Shown here: positions 37,254-46,826 of the stretch, in pieces
Position numbering within the stretch: position 1 is the stretch's first letter
Layout of the letters: each line of letters begins with the position of its first letter
Assembly (NCBI RefSeq): GCF_000739915.1
Contig: NZ_BBJT01000007.1
Location: 62,001-126,000 of the forward strand
DNA from: Paenibacillus chitinolyticus NBRC 15660
GTDB taxonomy: Bacteria; Bacillota; Bacilli; Paenibacillales; NBRC-103111
DNA: 64,000 nt
Reading direction: 5' to 3'
The notes under the pieces: model-generated
Databases searched by the model: none
What the model was told of the DNA's origin: nothing
What the model saw: the letters and a program-made list of their open reading frames with translations, nothing else
Position numbers and translations under genes: made by a program

Positions 37254-40200
37254 TTAATGCAGGCTGCTCGAAGCCGAGTCGGCGCTGTAAGAAGCGTCTT
37301 CTCCGCGCTCTTTGCGGCCCATAAACGGCCACCAGTTGGCCGGTCCGAACATCCGCACCATGACCGGGATAAACAGCGGCAGCATGATGAGCGCGTACAG
37401 GAACAGTCCGCACAGCACAATTGTGGCGATTTGCAGCAGGGACATGACGCCCGAAGGCAGCATGGCCGCAAAGGTTCCGCCCAGAATGAGGGCGGCGGAC
37501 ATAATGACCGTCCCCATGTTTTTCATCGCTTCCAGAATCGCCTGCTGCGGAGACAGATGGCGGTATTCTTTGAACCGGTCCATGAGGAAAATGCTGTAGT
37601 CGATTCCGAGCGCCATCAGCATCACGAAACCGAAGAACGGAACGGCCCAGGAAATTCCCGAGTATCCGAGCATCCGCACGAAAATCACTTCCGTAATCGC
37701 CATGGACGTGTAGTACGTCAGCAGCAGCGAAAGAATCAGATAGATCGGAATGACAATCGAACGGAACAGGACGATCAAGATAAGCGCAATCCCGATCAGC
37801 ATGAGCATCGCGGTACGCGAGTAATCCGCTGCGGAGATGTTTTTCAAGTCGTTGTTCATGCTGGTCACACCGTCTACGGCATAAGCCGCATTCTGGAGCG
37901 GAGTGCCTTTAACAGCGCGTTCCACTGCCGCCGTAAGCTCGCCGGACTGCTCCAGCGTCTCGACTTCGTACGGATTGCCTTCGAAGATGACTTCGAACTT
38001 CGCGATCTTGCGGTCCTTGGACATGTACGCATCAAGCGAAGGCTGGAACTCCGTTCCGGAGATGACGTCCTGCGGCATAAACCAGCCGCTGATCTGCTTG
38101 TTCGGCGCGGCCGACAGCTCCTTCAGGTAGTCCTGAGCGGATTTCAGGCCGCCGGATACTTGCGACAAGCCGTTGACGCTCTTGTCGAGGCCGCCCGTCA
38201 GCTCGCCGAGCTGGCCGTTCAGTTGGGCGAAGCCCTGCTGAAGCTCTTTTTGCCCGCTGTTCAGCTTGTCGAAGCCCTTGGTCAGCTCAGGCAGCTTCGC
38301 AACGATCTGGCCCTGGCCGTCGGCCGCCTGATCAATGCCGGCCTGCAGCTTGGCGATGCCGTCGGAGAGCTGAGCCAGCCCCTGCGCGAGTGCGGCCTGC
38401 CCGGCTGCGGCTTTCTCGAAGCCCGCGTTGGCCTGCTGAAGGCCCTGGTTGGCACCGGCAAGCTGCTGGTTCAGCTGCTTCAGCCCCTCGCCGAGCTGCG
38501 CCGCCCCCGTCTGAAGCTGGGTCACCGCGCCCTGCGTCTTGAGGAAGTCGGGGTCCGACTTCAGCTCGGGGTACTTCTGCGCGAGACCGCCCAGCCCCTT
38601 GCCGACATCGCCAAGCCCTTGGGCCAGGCCGGAGGCCTGCGAGGCGACGTCGCCGTAAGCTTGGGTCAGTTGGCCGAGGCCGCCGCCGACCTGCTTATAG
38701 CCGGCAAGCAGGTCATTGCTCGCCGCGGCGAGCTGATCCGCGCTTGCCTTGGCCTGCGCGAGTCCCGCGCGGAGCTCTCCCGCACCGGCGGAACCGCTGC
38801 GCAGGCCCGCCTCCAGGCGCTCCAGCCCGTCGCCGAGCTGCACAACGCCCGTCTTGAGGGCGTTCGTGCCGTCCACGAGCTGCTTCGCGCCGTTAGCGGC
38901 CTCGTTAAGCTTAGGCGCATTGGCGCTCAGCGCGCCGCTCGCTTCGGAGAGACCTTTGCCGATCTCTCCGAGGCCGTCGCCGCTTTGGCCGATGCCGCCC
39001 TCAAGCTTGTCGACTTGGGTCGATACCTGCAGATCGTCAAGCGGCTCTCCCGTCGGACGGGTTACGCTTCGGACGTTCTTCACGCCGTCGACCTTCGCCA
39101 GCTCGCGCGTGATCTGCTCGACTGCCGCCAGCCCTTCCGAGTTGTCGAGCGGCTTATCGGTTTTCACGACGACGGTCGAAGGAAGCGTATCTCCGGGGCC
39201 GAAGCTGGAGGAGATCAGGTTAAACGCTTTGACCGAATCGTATTTCTCACCGATTTCATCCAGGGAGTTAAACGAGGTCGACCCCTTGTACGCGACCAGG
39301 AAAGGAACGATAATGACCGCGAGAATCGCTAGGGACCACAGCGGTTTTTTTAACGAAAAAGAACCTACGGCGCCCCACAGGCGGCTCGGTTTATGCTCCA
39401 GGGAGCCTTTGGCCGGCCAGAAAATCACTTTGCCCAGAACGGCCATAAAGAACGGCACGAGCGTGACCAGCGCAAGCAGCATCACGGCCACGCCGACCGC
39501 AACGGCAACCGCCGACCGGTACAGAACGAAGGTCGAGAGACCGATGGAAGCGAATCCGACCAGGACCGCGAGTCCCGAGAAAAATACGGTCCGTCCCGCC
39601 GTCCGGTACGTGGCGAGAATCGCCTCCGTTTTATCCCCAGAATGGGCAAGCTCTTCCTTGAAGCGGGAAATGAGCAGAATGCAGTAATCGGTCCCGATCC
39701 CGAATAAAACGGCGACGAGGAATATCTGTGTAAAGTTCGACAGCGGGAAATCCGCATATTTCACGAGAAAAGCCACGACGGATTGCGAGACCAGATAGCT
39801 GAAACCCACCGTCAAAAGCGGAATAAACGGCGCTACGGCCGAGCGGAATACGATGAAGAGAATGGCCAGAATGAAAATAACGGTGATATACTCCGTTTTC
39901 TTCAGCCCCTCCTGGGAGCTTGCCATCACGTCTTCCTGGATCAGCCAGTTTCCGGTGTAATAGTGCTCCACCTTAACGTCGGAAACGGTTCCGTACAGCG
40001 CGTCGCGGACTTCTTTGGCTTCCCGGCCGTCTTTGGCCGTGTTCACCAGCACGAGTACGGTTTTGCCGTCCTCGGACACCATCTGCTTTTCCAGTTCCTT
40101 GTTGTCAAAATGCGTCATCACGCTGCTAACGCCCGCGGAATCCTTGGCGTTCTTGAGCTTGTCGACCCCGCGCTTGATCTCGTCAAGCTGGGCCTGCGTC

Positions 40201-40439
40201 AGTTTCTCGGTTCCGTGAAAAACGAGAACCGAGGACCGCTCTCCCTCCGCCTCCGGAGAGCCTTTCTTCATTTCCTCGATCAGTTTGGCCGCCTTCGTGG
40301 AGGAATACCCTTCCGGTACGGTAATCTGCCCTTTCTCCCGGACCAGCGATTCCATGTTCGGCGCCGTCAGCATCAGACCCGCCGCTACGGCGATCCACAG
40401 CACCAATACGAGCCATCTGAGCTTTAATACGGTTCTCAT
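37254..40439 (-). CDS. MMPL/RND-family transporter
   Basis: A 1061-residue efflux protein with two MMPL halves. Each has an extracytoplasmic loop then about five helices; typical segments are VLFGIGTDYCILLISRFKEEL and, in the second half, MALGIDYSIFLMDRFKEY. Between them (about 480-790) lies a long loop of tandem L-x-x-G/QL repeats, likely a coiled coil. This is the YdfJ/MmpL layout; the cargo could be a lipid or a drug. The gene overlaps the upstream MarR gene by 4 bases, so the two form one operon. Confidence 0.92.
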   Translation of the reverse strand: MRTVLKLRWLVLVLWIAVAAGLMLTAPNMESLVREKGQITVPEGYSSTKAAKLIEEMKKGSPEAEGERSSVLVFHGTEKLTQAQLDEIKRGVDKLKNAKDSAGVSSVMTHFDNKELEKQMVSEDGKTVLVLVNTAKDGREAKEVRDALYGTVSDVKVEHYYTGNWLIQEDVMASSQEGLKKTEYITVIFILAILFIVFRSAVAPFIPLLTVGFSYLVSQSVVAFLVKYADFPLSNFTQIFLVAVLFGIGTDYCILLISRFKEELAHSGDKTEAILATYRTAGRTVFFSGLAVLVGFASIGLSTFVLYRSAVAVAVGVAVMLLALVTLVPFFMAVLGKVIFWPAKGSLEHKPSRLWGAVGSFSLKKPLWSLAILAVIIVPFLVAYKGSTSFNSLDEIGEKYDSVKAFNLISSSFGPGDTLPSTVVVKTDKPLDNSEGLAAVEQITRELAKVDGVKNVRSVTRPTGEPLDDLQVSTQVDKLEGGIGQSGDGLGEIGKGLSEASGALSANAPKLNEAANGAKQLVDGTNALKTGVVQLGDGLERLEAGLRSGSAGAGELRAGLAQAKASADQLAAASNDLLAGYKQVGGGLGQLTQAYGDVASQASGLAQGLGDVGKGLGGLAQKYPELKSDPDFLKTQGAVTQLQTGAAQLGEGLKQLNQQLAGANQGLQQANAGFEKAAAGQAALAQGLAQLSDGIAKLQAGIDQAADGQGQIVAKLPELTKGFDKLNSGQKELQQGFAQLNGQLGELTGGLDKSVNGLSQVSGGLKSAQDYLKELSAAPNKQISGWFMPQDVISGTEFQPSLDAYMSKDRKIAKFEVIFEGNPYEVETLEQSGELTAAVERAVKGTPLQNAAYAVDGVTSMNNDLKNISAADYSRTAMLMLIGIALILIVLFRSIVIPIYLILSLLLTYYTSMAITEVIFVRMLGYSGISWAVPFFGFVMLMALGIDYSIFLMDRFKEYRHLSPQQAILEAMKNMGTVIMSAALILGGTFAAMLPSGVMSLLQIATIVLCGLFLYALIMLPLFIPVMVRMFGPANWWPFMGRKERGEDASYSADSASSSLH

Positions 40440-40903
40440 CCCTTGTGTCTGCTCCCCTCATCCGGCTGCTGGACCAAAACGTCCGCCAGTTTCTCAAAGG
40501 TCTCTATAAACGTTATTGCTTCCTGCCCGTCAAAATGTTTAATCACGCCGGCCAATAATTCCTGAATGCGAAGCCGCATTTCGTTCACGGCCGCGGTTCC
40601 CTTGTCCGTCAGCGCCAAATAAGTCACTCTGCGGTCCTTGTCGTCCGGCAGCCGGGCAATAAGCTCCTTGTCGGCAAGACGGGTGATAATCGCCGTAATG
40701 GAGCTCCTTCCGACGCAAAAAATTTCCGCCAGCTCAGAGGAGGTGCATTGACCCCGGCCCTGCAAATAACGGAGGGTGGCGTACTGCTCCTGCGTCAGCT
40801 CCTCCGGCATCCGGTCCTTGATCATGGCGTTGAGCCGCCGGTTCACCGTAAAAATCGTGCTTTCGTAACGGTCGATAATCTGTGACAGTAATGTTTCGTC
40901 CAT
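40436..40903 (-). CDS. MarR-family regulator of the MMPL operon
   Basis: A 155-residue winged helix protein. The recognition region is TSSELAEIFCVGRSSITAII with a cysteine in it, and the wing is IARLPDDKDRRVTYLALT. It is translationally coupled (ATGA) to the MMPL transporter. The promoter region upstream carries a four-half-site dyad. The cysteine in the recognition helix might make it redox sensitive, which is inference. Confidence 0.9.
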   Translation of the reverse strand: MDETLLSQIIDRYESTIFTVNRRLNAMIKDRMPEELTQEQYATLRYLQGRGQCTSSELAEIFCVGRSSITAIITRLADKELIARLPDDKDRRVTYLALTDKGTAAVNEMRLRIQELLAGVIKHFDGQEAITFIETFEKLADVLVQQPDEGSRHKG

Positions 40904-40939
40904 AATAACCCCTTTCGATATTCCTGCTGTGCCTTCTAT

Positions 40940-40992
40940 ATAGTTCTATTGTCATATAGTTCTACTATAGAATTATTCAATGAGAGAACTAT
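40940..40992. promoter_or_regulatory. four-half-site operator at the marR-MMPL promoter
   Basis: ATAGTTCT at 40940 and 40956, and its inverted form AGAATTAT at 40969 and AGAACTAT at 40985. Spacing between same-orientation sites is 16 bases on both sides, so the whole block has one dyad axis near 40966. It overlaps a minus-strand -35 TTGAAT and a -10-like TATATG. Probable autoregulatory MarR operator. Confidence 0.65.
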
Positions 40993-41070
40993 AACAAATA
41001 TTGCCTGGGCCGTCAATAAAAGCCCCGGTGAAGGAATACTGCGGTTGTCTTCATTGGGGCAGTCAAATAC

Positions 41071-41132
41071 AAAAAAGACTCCTCGTCCCGAAAGACCGCT
41101 GTCTGTCCGACAGGCTCTTCCGGCAAGGAGTC
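41071..41132 (-). terminator. terminator after glpD
   Basis: On the minus strand GACTCCT pairs with AGGAGTC around a long partly paired loop, then TTTTTT. Confidence 0.75.
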
Positions 41133-41169
41133 TCTACCTTATTTCATCCTTTAATCTCATCTGCCGCTA

Positions 41170-42855
41170 TCAGCGGACAAGCTCGGGAGTTTTTTCGTCA
41201 ATCGGCACAGTCGCGTCATGCAGATCCCGCTCCAGCTCTGCGGTATAAGCGGCACGCTGCTCTTCCGTCCAGTTGAACCGGGATGCCATGTAATGGATCA
41301 CCGGATCTTTCCAGGCTCTCACCCACTTGATATTGAAGAACACTGCGCCCGTCCGGCGGACGAAGAAATCCGAAGGCTTCACGGTCATTTCCTGCTCGAT
41401 GGAATACACGAGCGCACCAAACAGCGCGTCCGGCATCCGGAACGTCTCCGCTTCTGCCCGTTTCGTATCGATCAGACGATACACTTTGTCGATGTTGGAG
41501 CCGTAGCGCTGGGCAAGCAGACGGGCTTCCATCACCGTCAGCCCGATCTTCTGCCCGTCCGCGACCTTCTGCTCCACGAACTGCGGGTAGCGGGCGGACC
41601 CGCCTACGTCGCCGCCCGCAATGGGGAGCGTTCTCGTCTGGCATTCGGACACCTGAATGCCGCCCTCTTCCTGAAGCTGGCGGACGACCAGGTCCACGAC
41701 CGTTTCGGCCATCTTCCGGTATCCGGTCAATTTGCCCCCTGCAATGGAGATCAGGCCGGAGTCCGAAACGAAGATTTCGTCCTTGCGCGAGATCTCCGAC
41801 GGGTCCTTGCCCTCCTGGTGAATGAGCGGACGGAGACCGGCCCAACTGGATTCGACGTCCCCCTCGGTCAGCCGGAGGCTCGGGAACATCTCGTTGGCCG
41901 CACGGATGATATACGTCCGGTCTTCCGTGGTCATGACCGGATGAGCGATATCCTCCTTATAGTTCGTATCGGTCGTGCCGATGTAGGTTTTGCCGTCTCT
42001 CGGAATGGCGAACAGCATCCGGCCGTCGGGCGTATCGAAGTAAATCGCCTGCCGCAGCGGGAACCGCTCCCCGTCGAAGACAAGGTGGACGCCTTTCGTC
42101 AGACGGAGCGTCTTCCCTTTCTTCGAGCCGTCGCGCTCGCGGAGAGTGTCCACCCACGGTCCGGCCGCATTGACGATCCGCTTCGCCCGGATCAGGTGCG
42201 TTTCGCCGGACAACTGGTCGGCCACGCGGACGCCGGTCACCCGTCCGTTCTCATACTCGAAAGCCTCCACTTTCGCATAGGACACGGCCTGCACGCCGAA
42301 CTCGACGGCTTTCTTCATCACTTCGATCGTCAGACGCGCATCGTCCGTACGGTATTCGACGTAGTAGCCGCCGCCTTTCAGATGCTTCTCCTTGAGCAGC
42401 GGCTCTTTATCCAGCGTTTCCTGCGGGCTCAGCATGCTGCGGCGCTCGCTCTTCTTCACGCCGGCCAGGAAATCGTACACCCGCAGGCCGATGGACGTTG
42501 AGAAAGCCCCGAACGTTCCGCCCTGATAGAAGGGCAGCAGCATCCATTCGGGCGTCGTTACATGCGGGCCGTTCTCGTATACGATGGCCCTCTCCTTGCC
42601 GACTTCCGCCACAACCTTGACTTCCAGCTGCTTCAGGTAGCGCAGCCCTCCGTGGACAAGCTTGGTCGAGCGGCTCGACGTGCCCTGCGCGAAGTCCTGC
42701 ATATCGACCAGCGCCGTTTTCAGTCCCCGGGACTGGGCATCGAGTGCAATCCCCGCGCCCGTAATGCCTCCGCCGATCACGAGCACGTCAAATATCCGGT
42801 CTTCCATTCTCCATAGGTTTTCTTTTCTTGTATCTCCCGAAAAAGCTGTTTCCAT
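41170..42855 (-). CDS. glpD: aerobic glycerol-3-phosphate dehydrogenase
   Basis: FAD-dependent, membrane-associated enzyme (562 residues) oxidising sn-glycerol 3-phosphate to dihydroxyacetone phosphate. FAD motif [21 protein letters not shown]; GlpD signatures [43 protein letters not shown] and [15 protein letters not shown]. The start at 42855 (METAFSG) is chosen because GAGGGGAG precedes it; the frame open upstream is the leader RNA. The leader carries a terminator and a GlpP box, so expression should need glycerol-3-phosphate-loaded GlpP. Confidence 0.97.
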   Translation of the reverse strand: METAFSGDTRKENLWRMEDRIFDVLVIGGGITGAGIALDAQSRGLKTALVDMQDFAQGTSSRSTKLVHGGLRYLKQLEVKVVAEVGKERAIVYENGPHVTTPEWMLLPFYQGGTFGAFSTSIGLRVYDFLAGVKKSERRSMLSPQETLDKEPLLKEKHLKGGGYYVEYRTDDARLTIEVMKKAVEFGVQAVSYAKVEAFEYENGRVTGVRVADQLSGETHLIRAKRIVNAAGPWVDTLRERDGSKKGKTLRLTKGVHLVFDGERFPLRQAIYFDTPDGRMLFAIPRDGKTYIGTTDTNYKEDIAHPVMTTEDRTYIIRAANEMFPSLRLTEGDVESSWAGLRPLIHQEGKDPSEISRKDEIFVSDSGLISIAGGKLTGYRKMAETVVDLVVRQLQEEGGIQVSECQTRTLPIAGGDVGGSARYPQFVEQKVADGQKIGLTVMEARLLAQRYGSNIDKVYRLIDTKRAEAETFRMPDALFGALVYSIEQEMTVKPSDFFVRRTGAVFFNIKWVRAWKDPVIHYMASRFNWTEEQRAAYTAELERDLHDATVPIDEKTPELVR

Positions 42856-42879
42856 GTTGCTCTCCCCTCTGAGATAAAC

Positions 42880-43000
42880 AAAAAAACCACAAACATGCCG
42901 GCTACGTCCTGGACGTAACGGCTGTCGTGGTTTCTCCTGATCTCCAACCAAATGTATGAACTTATATGATCATTTTACCATATTCCATCCGAACTTGAAA
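42880..43000 (-). promoter_or_regulatory. glpD promoter and GlpP-type antitermination leader
   Basis: Promoter TTTCAA, 17 bases, TAAAAT (42972-43000). In the RNA: AAGTTCATAC, then GGAGA-TCA-GGAGA (42933-42945), then the terminator stem AAACCAC/GTGGTTT with an inner TACGTCC/GGACGTA hairpin and a seven-T tail. The same order of elements occurs in the glpQ and ugpA leaders. Confidence 0.8.
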
Positions 43001-43020
43001 GCAATACGGCCAAAACGGGC

Positions 43021-43578
43021 TCACGCCTGGTAGTGTTTCCAGAGCGAGCTGTCCGAGGTCGTCACGGCCGTGGCGCCCGCCTCCAGCGCGTTCTCGACAT
43101 CGCTTACGGTCCGGATCAAGCCTCCGGCAACGATAGGGATGCCGGTAGCTTCGCCGACCTCCTTGATGATGTGGGGCATGACTCCCGGGAGGACCTCGAT
43201 GTAATCCGGCTTCGTCCTCTCCAGAAGCGTGTAGCTTTTGCGAAGAGCGCTGGAATCGAGGAGAAAGAGCCGCTGGATTGCCAGCAATCCGTTCTCCTTC
43301 GTCTTCATGATGACGCTCGCACGCGTCGAAATCAGCCCGGTGGGCTTGATATATTGGCAGAGGTACTCCGTCGCGTACTCGTCGTTCTTCAGCCCCTCCA
43401 CAAGATCCACATGCAGAAGCGGCTTTTTCCCGTGAGATTTCGCCAGGTCCACAAGGCTTTTCAGCATGCCGATATGGCAGTCGAGCAGCACGATGTACTG
43501 GAACGGAGACGTCAGCAGCTTCTCCAGATCCTTGATTTTGCGAACAGCGGGCAGGACCCTCTGGTTGTTAAACGACAT
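43021..43578 (-). CDS. glpP: glycerol-3-phosphate-responsive antiterminator GlpP
   Basis: A 185-residue protein with a TIM-barrel-like fold. VLPAVRKIKDLEKLL, IVLLDCHIGML, LLHVDLVEGLKNDEYATEYL, LISTRASVI and GIPIVAGGLIRTVSDVENAL match GlpP. In Bacillus, GlpP with bound glycerol 3-phosphate lets RNA polymerase pass leader terminators of glp genes. It is the third gene of the glpQ-mgtC-glpP unit and lies just before the glpD leader. Confidence 0.95.
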   Translation of the reverse strand: MSFNNQRVLPAVRKIKDLEKLLTSPFQYIVLLDCHIGMLKSLVDLAKSHGKKPLLHVDLVEGLKNDEYATEYLCQYIKPTGLISTRASVIMKTKENGLLAIQRLFLLDSSALRKSYTLLERTKPDYIEVLPGVMPHIIKEVGEATGIPIVAGGLIRTVSDVENALEAGATAVTTSDSSLWKHYQA

Positions 43579-43602
43579 GGGCTTAACTCCTTTACTGCGG
43601 AC

Positions 43603-44286
43603 TTACGAGCTGATCGTTTCGACCTCAACGGCCACCACGTCCGTGATGTGCTTGATCTTGGAATAAATGACCGTGGTCCGGTGCTTCTCCGGCGCGGAGA
43701 CGACCAGTTGGATTTGCCTCAGTTCGTCCTTCAAGTCCTTGATCTTGATGTGCTTCACTTTCAAGAACTCCTGGTGAAGCTCGTCGATGACGTAGGACAG
43801 GTCGGCACTGGGGCTTACAATGATGAGAATGGCCAGGTTCCGCTCGCTCAATTTGCGGGGCCCGAACCATTTGAAGAAGAGCGGAATCAGGTTGATCGCC
43901 ATGATGATCAGCACGACCGCCGTAGCCGCTTCCTTGTAAAAGCCCGCGCCCGCGGCGATTCCGAGCGCCGAAGCCGCCCATACCATCGCCGCGGTAGTCA
44001 GGCCGGAGATGATCTCGTTGCTGCGCCGCAGAATAACTCCGGCGCCGATAAAACCGACGCCGCTGATAATCTGCGCGGCCAGACGCATCGGGTCCATAGT
44101 CGTCGTCCCGGGAATGGCATACTTATGGACGGATTCGATGGACACGATAGTGATGAGGCAGCTGGCCACCGAGATGACCATACTTGTCTTGAGGCCAAGC
44201 GGTTTATGCTTGAGCTGGCGGTCGATCCCGATAAAGGCTCCTAGGATGAGCGCCATAAAAAGCTTTTGAAGAAAAATGTAACTCAT
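43603..44286 (-). CDS. mgtC: MgtC/SapB-family membrane protein
   Basis: A 227-residue protein. MgtC membrane domain (ALILGAFIGIDRQLKHKPLG, RLAAQIISGVGFIGAGVIL, TTAAMVWAASALGIAAG) followed by a small ACT-like C-terminal domain. MgtC proteins help survival at low Mg2+ and affect ATP synthase and phosphate metabolism. The 8-base gap after glpQ and 24-base gap before glpP place it in a phosphodiester/G3P operon. Confidence 0.9.
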   Translation of the reverse strand: MSYIFLQKLFMALILGAFIGIDRQLKHKPLGLKTSMVISVASCLITIVSIESVHKYAIPGTTTMDPMRLAAQIISGVGFIGAGVILRRSNEIISGLTTAAMVWAASALGIAAGAGFYKEAATAVVLIIMAINLIPLFFKWFGPRKLSERNLAILIIVSPSADLSYVIDELHQEFLKVKHIKIKDLKDELRQIQLVVSAPEKHRTTVIYSKIKHITDVVAVEVETISS

Positions 44287-44293
44287 GCTGTAC

Positions 44294-45034
44294 TCACTCC
44301 GCCGCTCCGTCTTGGAGCAAATCTTTCAGTCGACCGGGATAATTGGTGATGATCCCGGACACCCCTTTGTCCGTCAATTCCTTTAAATCTTGGATTTCGT
44401 TCGCCGTGTACGGATACACTTGCAGTCCGTTCTCCACTGCCTTCACGACGTCTTCCGCATCAATCGCCTTGTAATGGGGATGCAGGGAATAGACTTCCAC
44501 ATCGAAGCTGCGCGCGTATGCGGTCGGGTCCAGCAGGTTGTTGGCATACAGCAGACCGATTTTCGCCTTGGGCTCGATCAGCTTTAGGCGTCTGAGACAT
44601 TTGTGATCGAAAGAGGAAGTCACCACGTTGTCGATCCGCCCGCGTTCGTTCAGAAAATCCGCCAGCTTCTGTTCCATGCCGTTACCGGGCGCCTTGATCT
44701 CGACATTGATCATGATCGAGTCGGGCACCAGATCGAAAACTTCCCCCAGCGTAGGCACTTTCTCCCCTTTGTAGGCTTCCGAGTACCAGGAGCCGGCATC
44801 GGCTTCTTTAATCTCGGCCAGCGTTTTCTCCGCGATAGCTCCCTGTCTGTCCGTGGTCCGGTCCAGCGTATGGTCATGGATCACGACCAATTCACCGTCT
44901 GCGGACAGATGGACGTCAAGCTCAATGCCCTCGCAGCCCTGCTCGAGTCCCAGCTTGAAAGCGCCGAGCGTATTTTCGGGTGCCATGCCTTTGGCCCCGC
45001 GATGCGCGATAATCATCGGTTTGTTTGCTGTCAT
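44294..45034 (-). CDS. glpQ: glycerophosphodiester phosphodiesterase (cytosolic type)
   Basis: Cleaves glycerophosphodiesters to glycerol 3-phosphate and an alcohol (246 residues). GDPD motifs: IAHRGAKGMAPENTLGAF (catalytic His, Arg, Glu), GIELDVHLSADGELVVIHDHTLDRTTD, INVEIKAPG. No signal peptide, so it is the UgpQ-like intracellular form, working on diesters imported by the neighbouring Ugp transporter. First gene of glpQ-mgtC-glpP, behind its own antitermination leader. Confidence 0.95.
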   Translation of the reverse strand: MTANKPMIIAHRGAKGMAPENTLGAFKLGLEQGCEGIELDVHLSADGELVVIHDHTLDRTTDRQGAIAEKTLAEIKEADAGSWYSEAYKGEKVPTLGEVFDLVPDSIMINVEIKAPGNGMEQKLADFLNERGRIDNVVTSSFDHKCLRRLKLIEPKAKIGLLYANNLLDPTAYARSFDVEVYSLHPHYKAIDAEDVVKAVENGLQVYPYTANEIQDLKELTDKGVSGIITNYPGRLKDLLQDGAAE

Positions 45035-45193
45035 GATAATTCCCTACTCCCTCCGAAGCGTCGTTGTGATGGAAGCTGTGGACGTAATCCGCCGTCTTCC
45101 TAAGTGTACTTCTCTTTCCGGGATAAAATATCCTCTCGCGGGCAATTCCATACGGCTTTACCAAATCGTTACATTACCTATTGTGGCGAATAG

Positions 45194-45306
45194 AAAAAAC
45201 ACATAAGCCACCTGTCGCTAGACAAGCAACTTATGTGAGTCTCCTATTCTCCGTCACATAGTATTAACTTGTACCCTATCATAGTTCGGTCCGCTTCATC
45301 TGTCAA
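45194..45306 (-). promoter_or_regulatory. glpQ promoter and GlpP-type antitermination leader
   Basis: Promoter TTGACA, 17 bases, TATGAT (45278-45306). RNA: AAGTTAATAC, TGTGACGGAGA-ATA-GGAGA (GGAGA pair at 45240-45252), then the stem CACATAAG/CTTATGTG with inner TGTC/GACA and a six-T tail (45194-45238). Confidence 0.85.
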
Positions 45307-45365
45307 CGGATTTCCGGCCTATTTTTAACAAATAAATGGAAACTCGCCAAGCTCTATCCCGTCTT

Positions 45366-46724
45366 TTATTTGACGGTTTTGTTGTACTTCTCGATCTTCG
45401 ACGAGATGTCCTTCGCGGCCGCATCCAAGGCGTCCTTCGGAGATTTCTTGTTGTTTAGCACTTCCTCGATCGCCCCTTCGACAATTTGTCTGGCTTCCGG
45501 GAATACGCCCATGACGGCGCCCTGAGTAGCCGTATTCAGCTTCGTCTGGTGCAGCTGGTCGACAGCAGTCTGGAACTGCGGGAAGTTTTTCATGTTGTCT
45601 TTGACGCTCTGCTCGTCGTACGCCTTCTTCGTGATCGGGAAGTAGCCGGTGTTGATGTGCCAGTACGCCTGCTCTTTAGGCGAAGTCAGGAACTTGATGA
45701 AGTCCCAGGTCGCTTTCTGCTCGTCGTCCGCACGGTCGTTCATGATCCACAGGCTCGCTCCGCCCACAACGACGCCTCCGTCTTTGGCGTTGGCCGGTTT
45801 CGGCAGAAAGCCGGTTCCGACTTCGAACTTGCCTTTGGAGCTGTCCACAAGACCCTTCAGGGCTGCCGTGGAATCGAGAATCATGCCGACTTGGCCGGCG
45901 GAGAAAGCTTTCTTGGAGTCGTCCGTTTTACGGCCCAGGTTGTTCATCGCTTTGCTGTCCACCATGTTCTTCCACCAGGTGAGCGTCTGGACGCCCGCTT
46001 CGGAATTGACGAGCGATTGGGTCGCCAGCTCTTTGCGGCCGTTGCCGTTGTTGATGTATTCAGCACCTTGATTAGCGAAAAACTGCTCCATAAACCAGCC
46101 GTAAATCGCAAAGTTGCCGCCGGTCGCCTTGCCCGTTTTCGAAATGGCTTCGGCCGCTTTCTGAAACTCTTCATATGTGGCCGGCGGCTTTTCCGGGTCG
46201 AGTCCGGCCGCTTTAAACAAGTCCTTATTATAGTAGAGAACCGGATTGGACGTGTTGAACGGCATGGAGAACAGCTTGTCGTTAAACGTGTAGTAGCCGG
46301 TAATGTTCGGCTCCAGCTGCGTCAGATCGTATTTGTCCGCATCTATGAAATTTTGCATAGGGGTAACCATCTTGGAGTCGATCATGAACCGGCTTCCGAT
46401 TTCGTACATTTGGACGACGGAAGGGCCTTCTTTCGTCCCCATCGAAGCTTTCAGCTTACTGAGCAGGTCGTCATAGGAGCCCTGGAATACCGCTTCCACT
46501 TTAATTTTGTCTTGGGAAGCGTTGTAATCGGCCACGAGCTGATCGACGACCTTCGTGTTGGCTCCGCCCATGGCGTGCCAGAAAACGACTTTCTTCGGTC
46601 CGCTGGCGGAGCCGCTGTCCGCGCCTCCTTTGTCGCCCGTACCGGCGGTGTCCGATCCGCCGCAGCCGGCGGAGACGAGCATAACAGCCGTCAATAAAGA
46701 AGCAGCCATCCCTTTTTTATTCAT
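45366..46724 (-). CDS. ugpB: sn-glycerol-3-phosphate-type ABC transporter binding lipoprotein
   Basis: A 452-residue extracellular solute-binding protein, family 1. Lipobox VSAGC at residue 21. KVVFWHAMGG, MPFNTSNPVLYYNKDLFKAAG and GASLWIMN resemble UgpB. Glycerol 3-phosphate or glycerophosphodiesters are the likely ligands given glpQ, glpP and glpD next door. It follows ugpE by 102 bases that include a hairpin. No ATPase gene is present; a shared MsmX/UgpC-type ATPase elsewhere is expected. Confidence 0.9.
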   Translation of the reverse strand: MNKKGMAASLLTAVMLVSAGCGGSDTAGTGDKGGADSGSASGPKKVVFWHAMGGANTKVVDQLVADYNASQDKIKVEAVFQGSYDDLLSKLKASMGTKEGPSVVQMYEIGSRFMIDSKMVTPMQNFIDADKYDLTQLEPNITGYYTFNDKLFSMPFNTSNPVLYYNKDLFKAAGLDPEKPPATYEEFQKAAEAISKTGKATGGNFAIYGWFMEQFFANQGAEYINNGNGRKELATQSLVNSEAGVQTLTWWKNMVDSKAMNNLGRKTDDSKKAFSAGQVGMILDSTAALKGLVDSSKGKFEVGTGFLPKPANAKDGGVVVGGASLWIMNDRADDEQKATWDFIKFLTSPKEQAYWHINTGYFPITKKAYDEQSVKDNMKNFPQFQTAVDQLHQTKLNTATQGAVMGVFPEARQIVEGAIEEVLNNKKSPKDALDAAAKDISSKIEKYNKTVK

Positions 46725-46780
46725 AGCTATTTCTTCCCCCTAGTTAAACAAGATTAGTTTGGTTTATTTATGAATCATCC

Positions 46781-46800
46781 GCCGCCGGAAAACCGGCGGC
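46781..46800. other. hairpin between ugpE and ugpB
   Basis: GCCGCCGG-AAAA-CCGGCGGC, a perfect 8-bp stem without a T-run. It may stabilise or set the processing of the mRNA so that the binding protein is made at a different level from the permeases. Confidence 0.5.
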
Positions 46801-46826
46801 AGATCAGACATCGGAGTAATACGGAA

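Noticed and set aside
37257-39332. 691-codon open frame antisense to the MMPL gene
   Set aside because: Mirror of the repetitive MMPL loop; low-complexity Arg/Leu/Gln content.
41218-42501. Long antisense frame over glpD
   Set aside because: Third-position GC bias keeps the antisense frame open; glpD has complete motifs.
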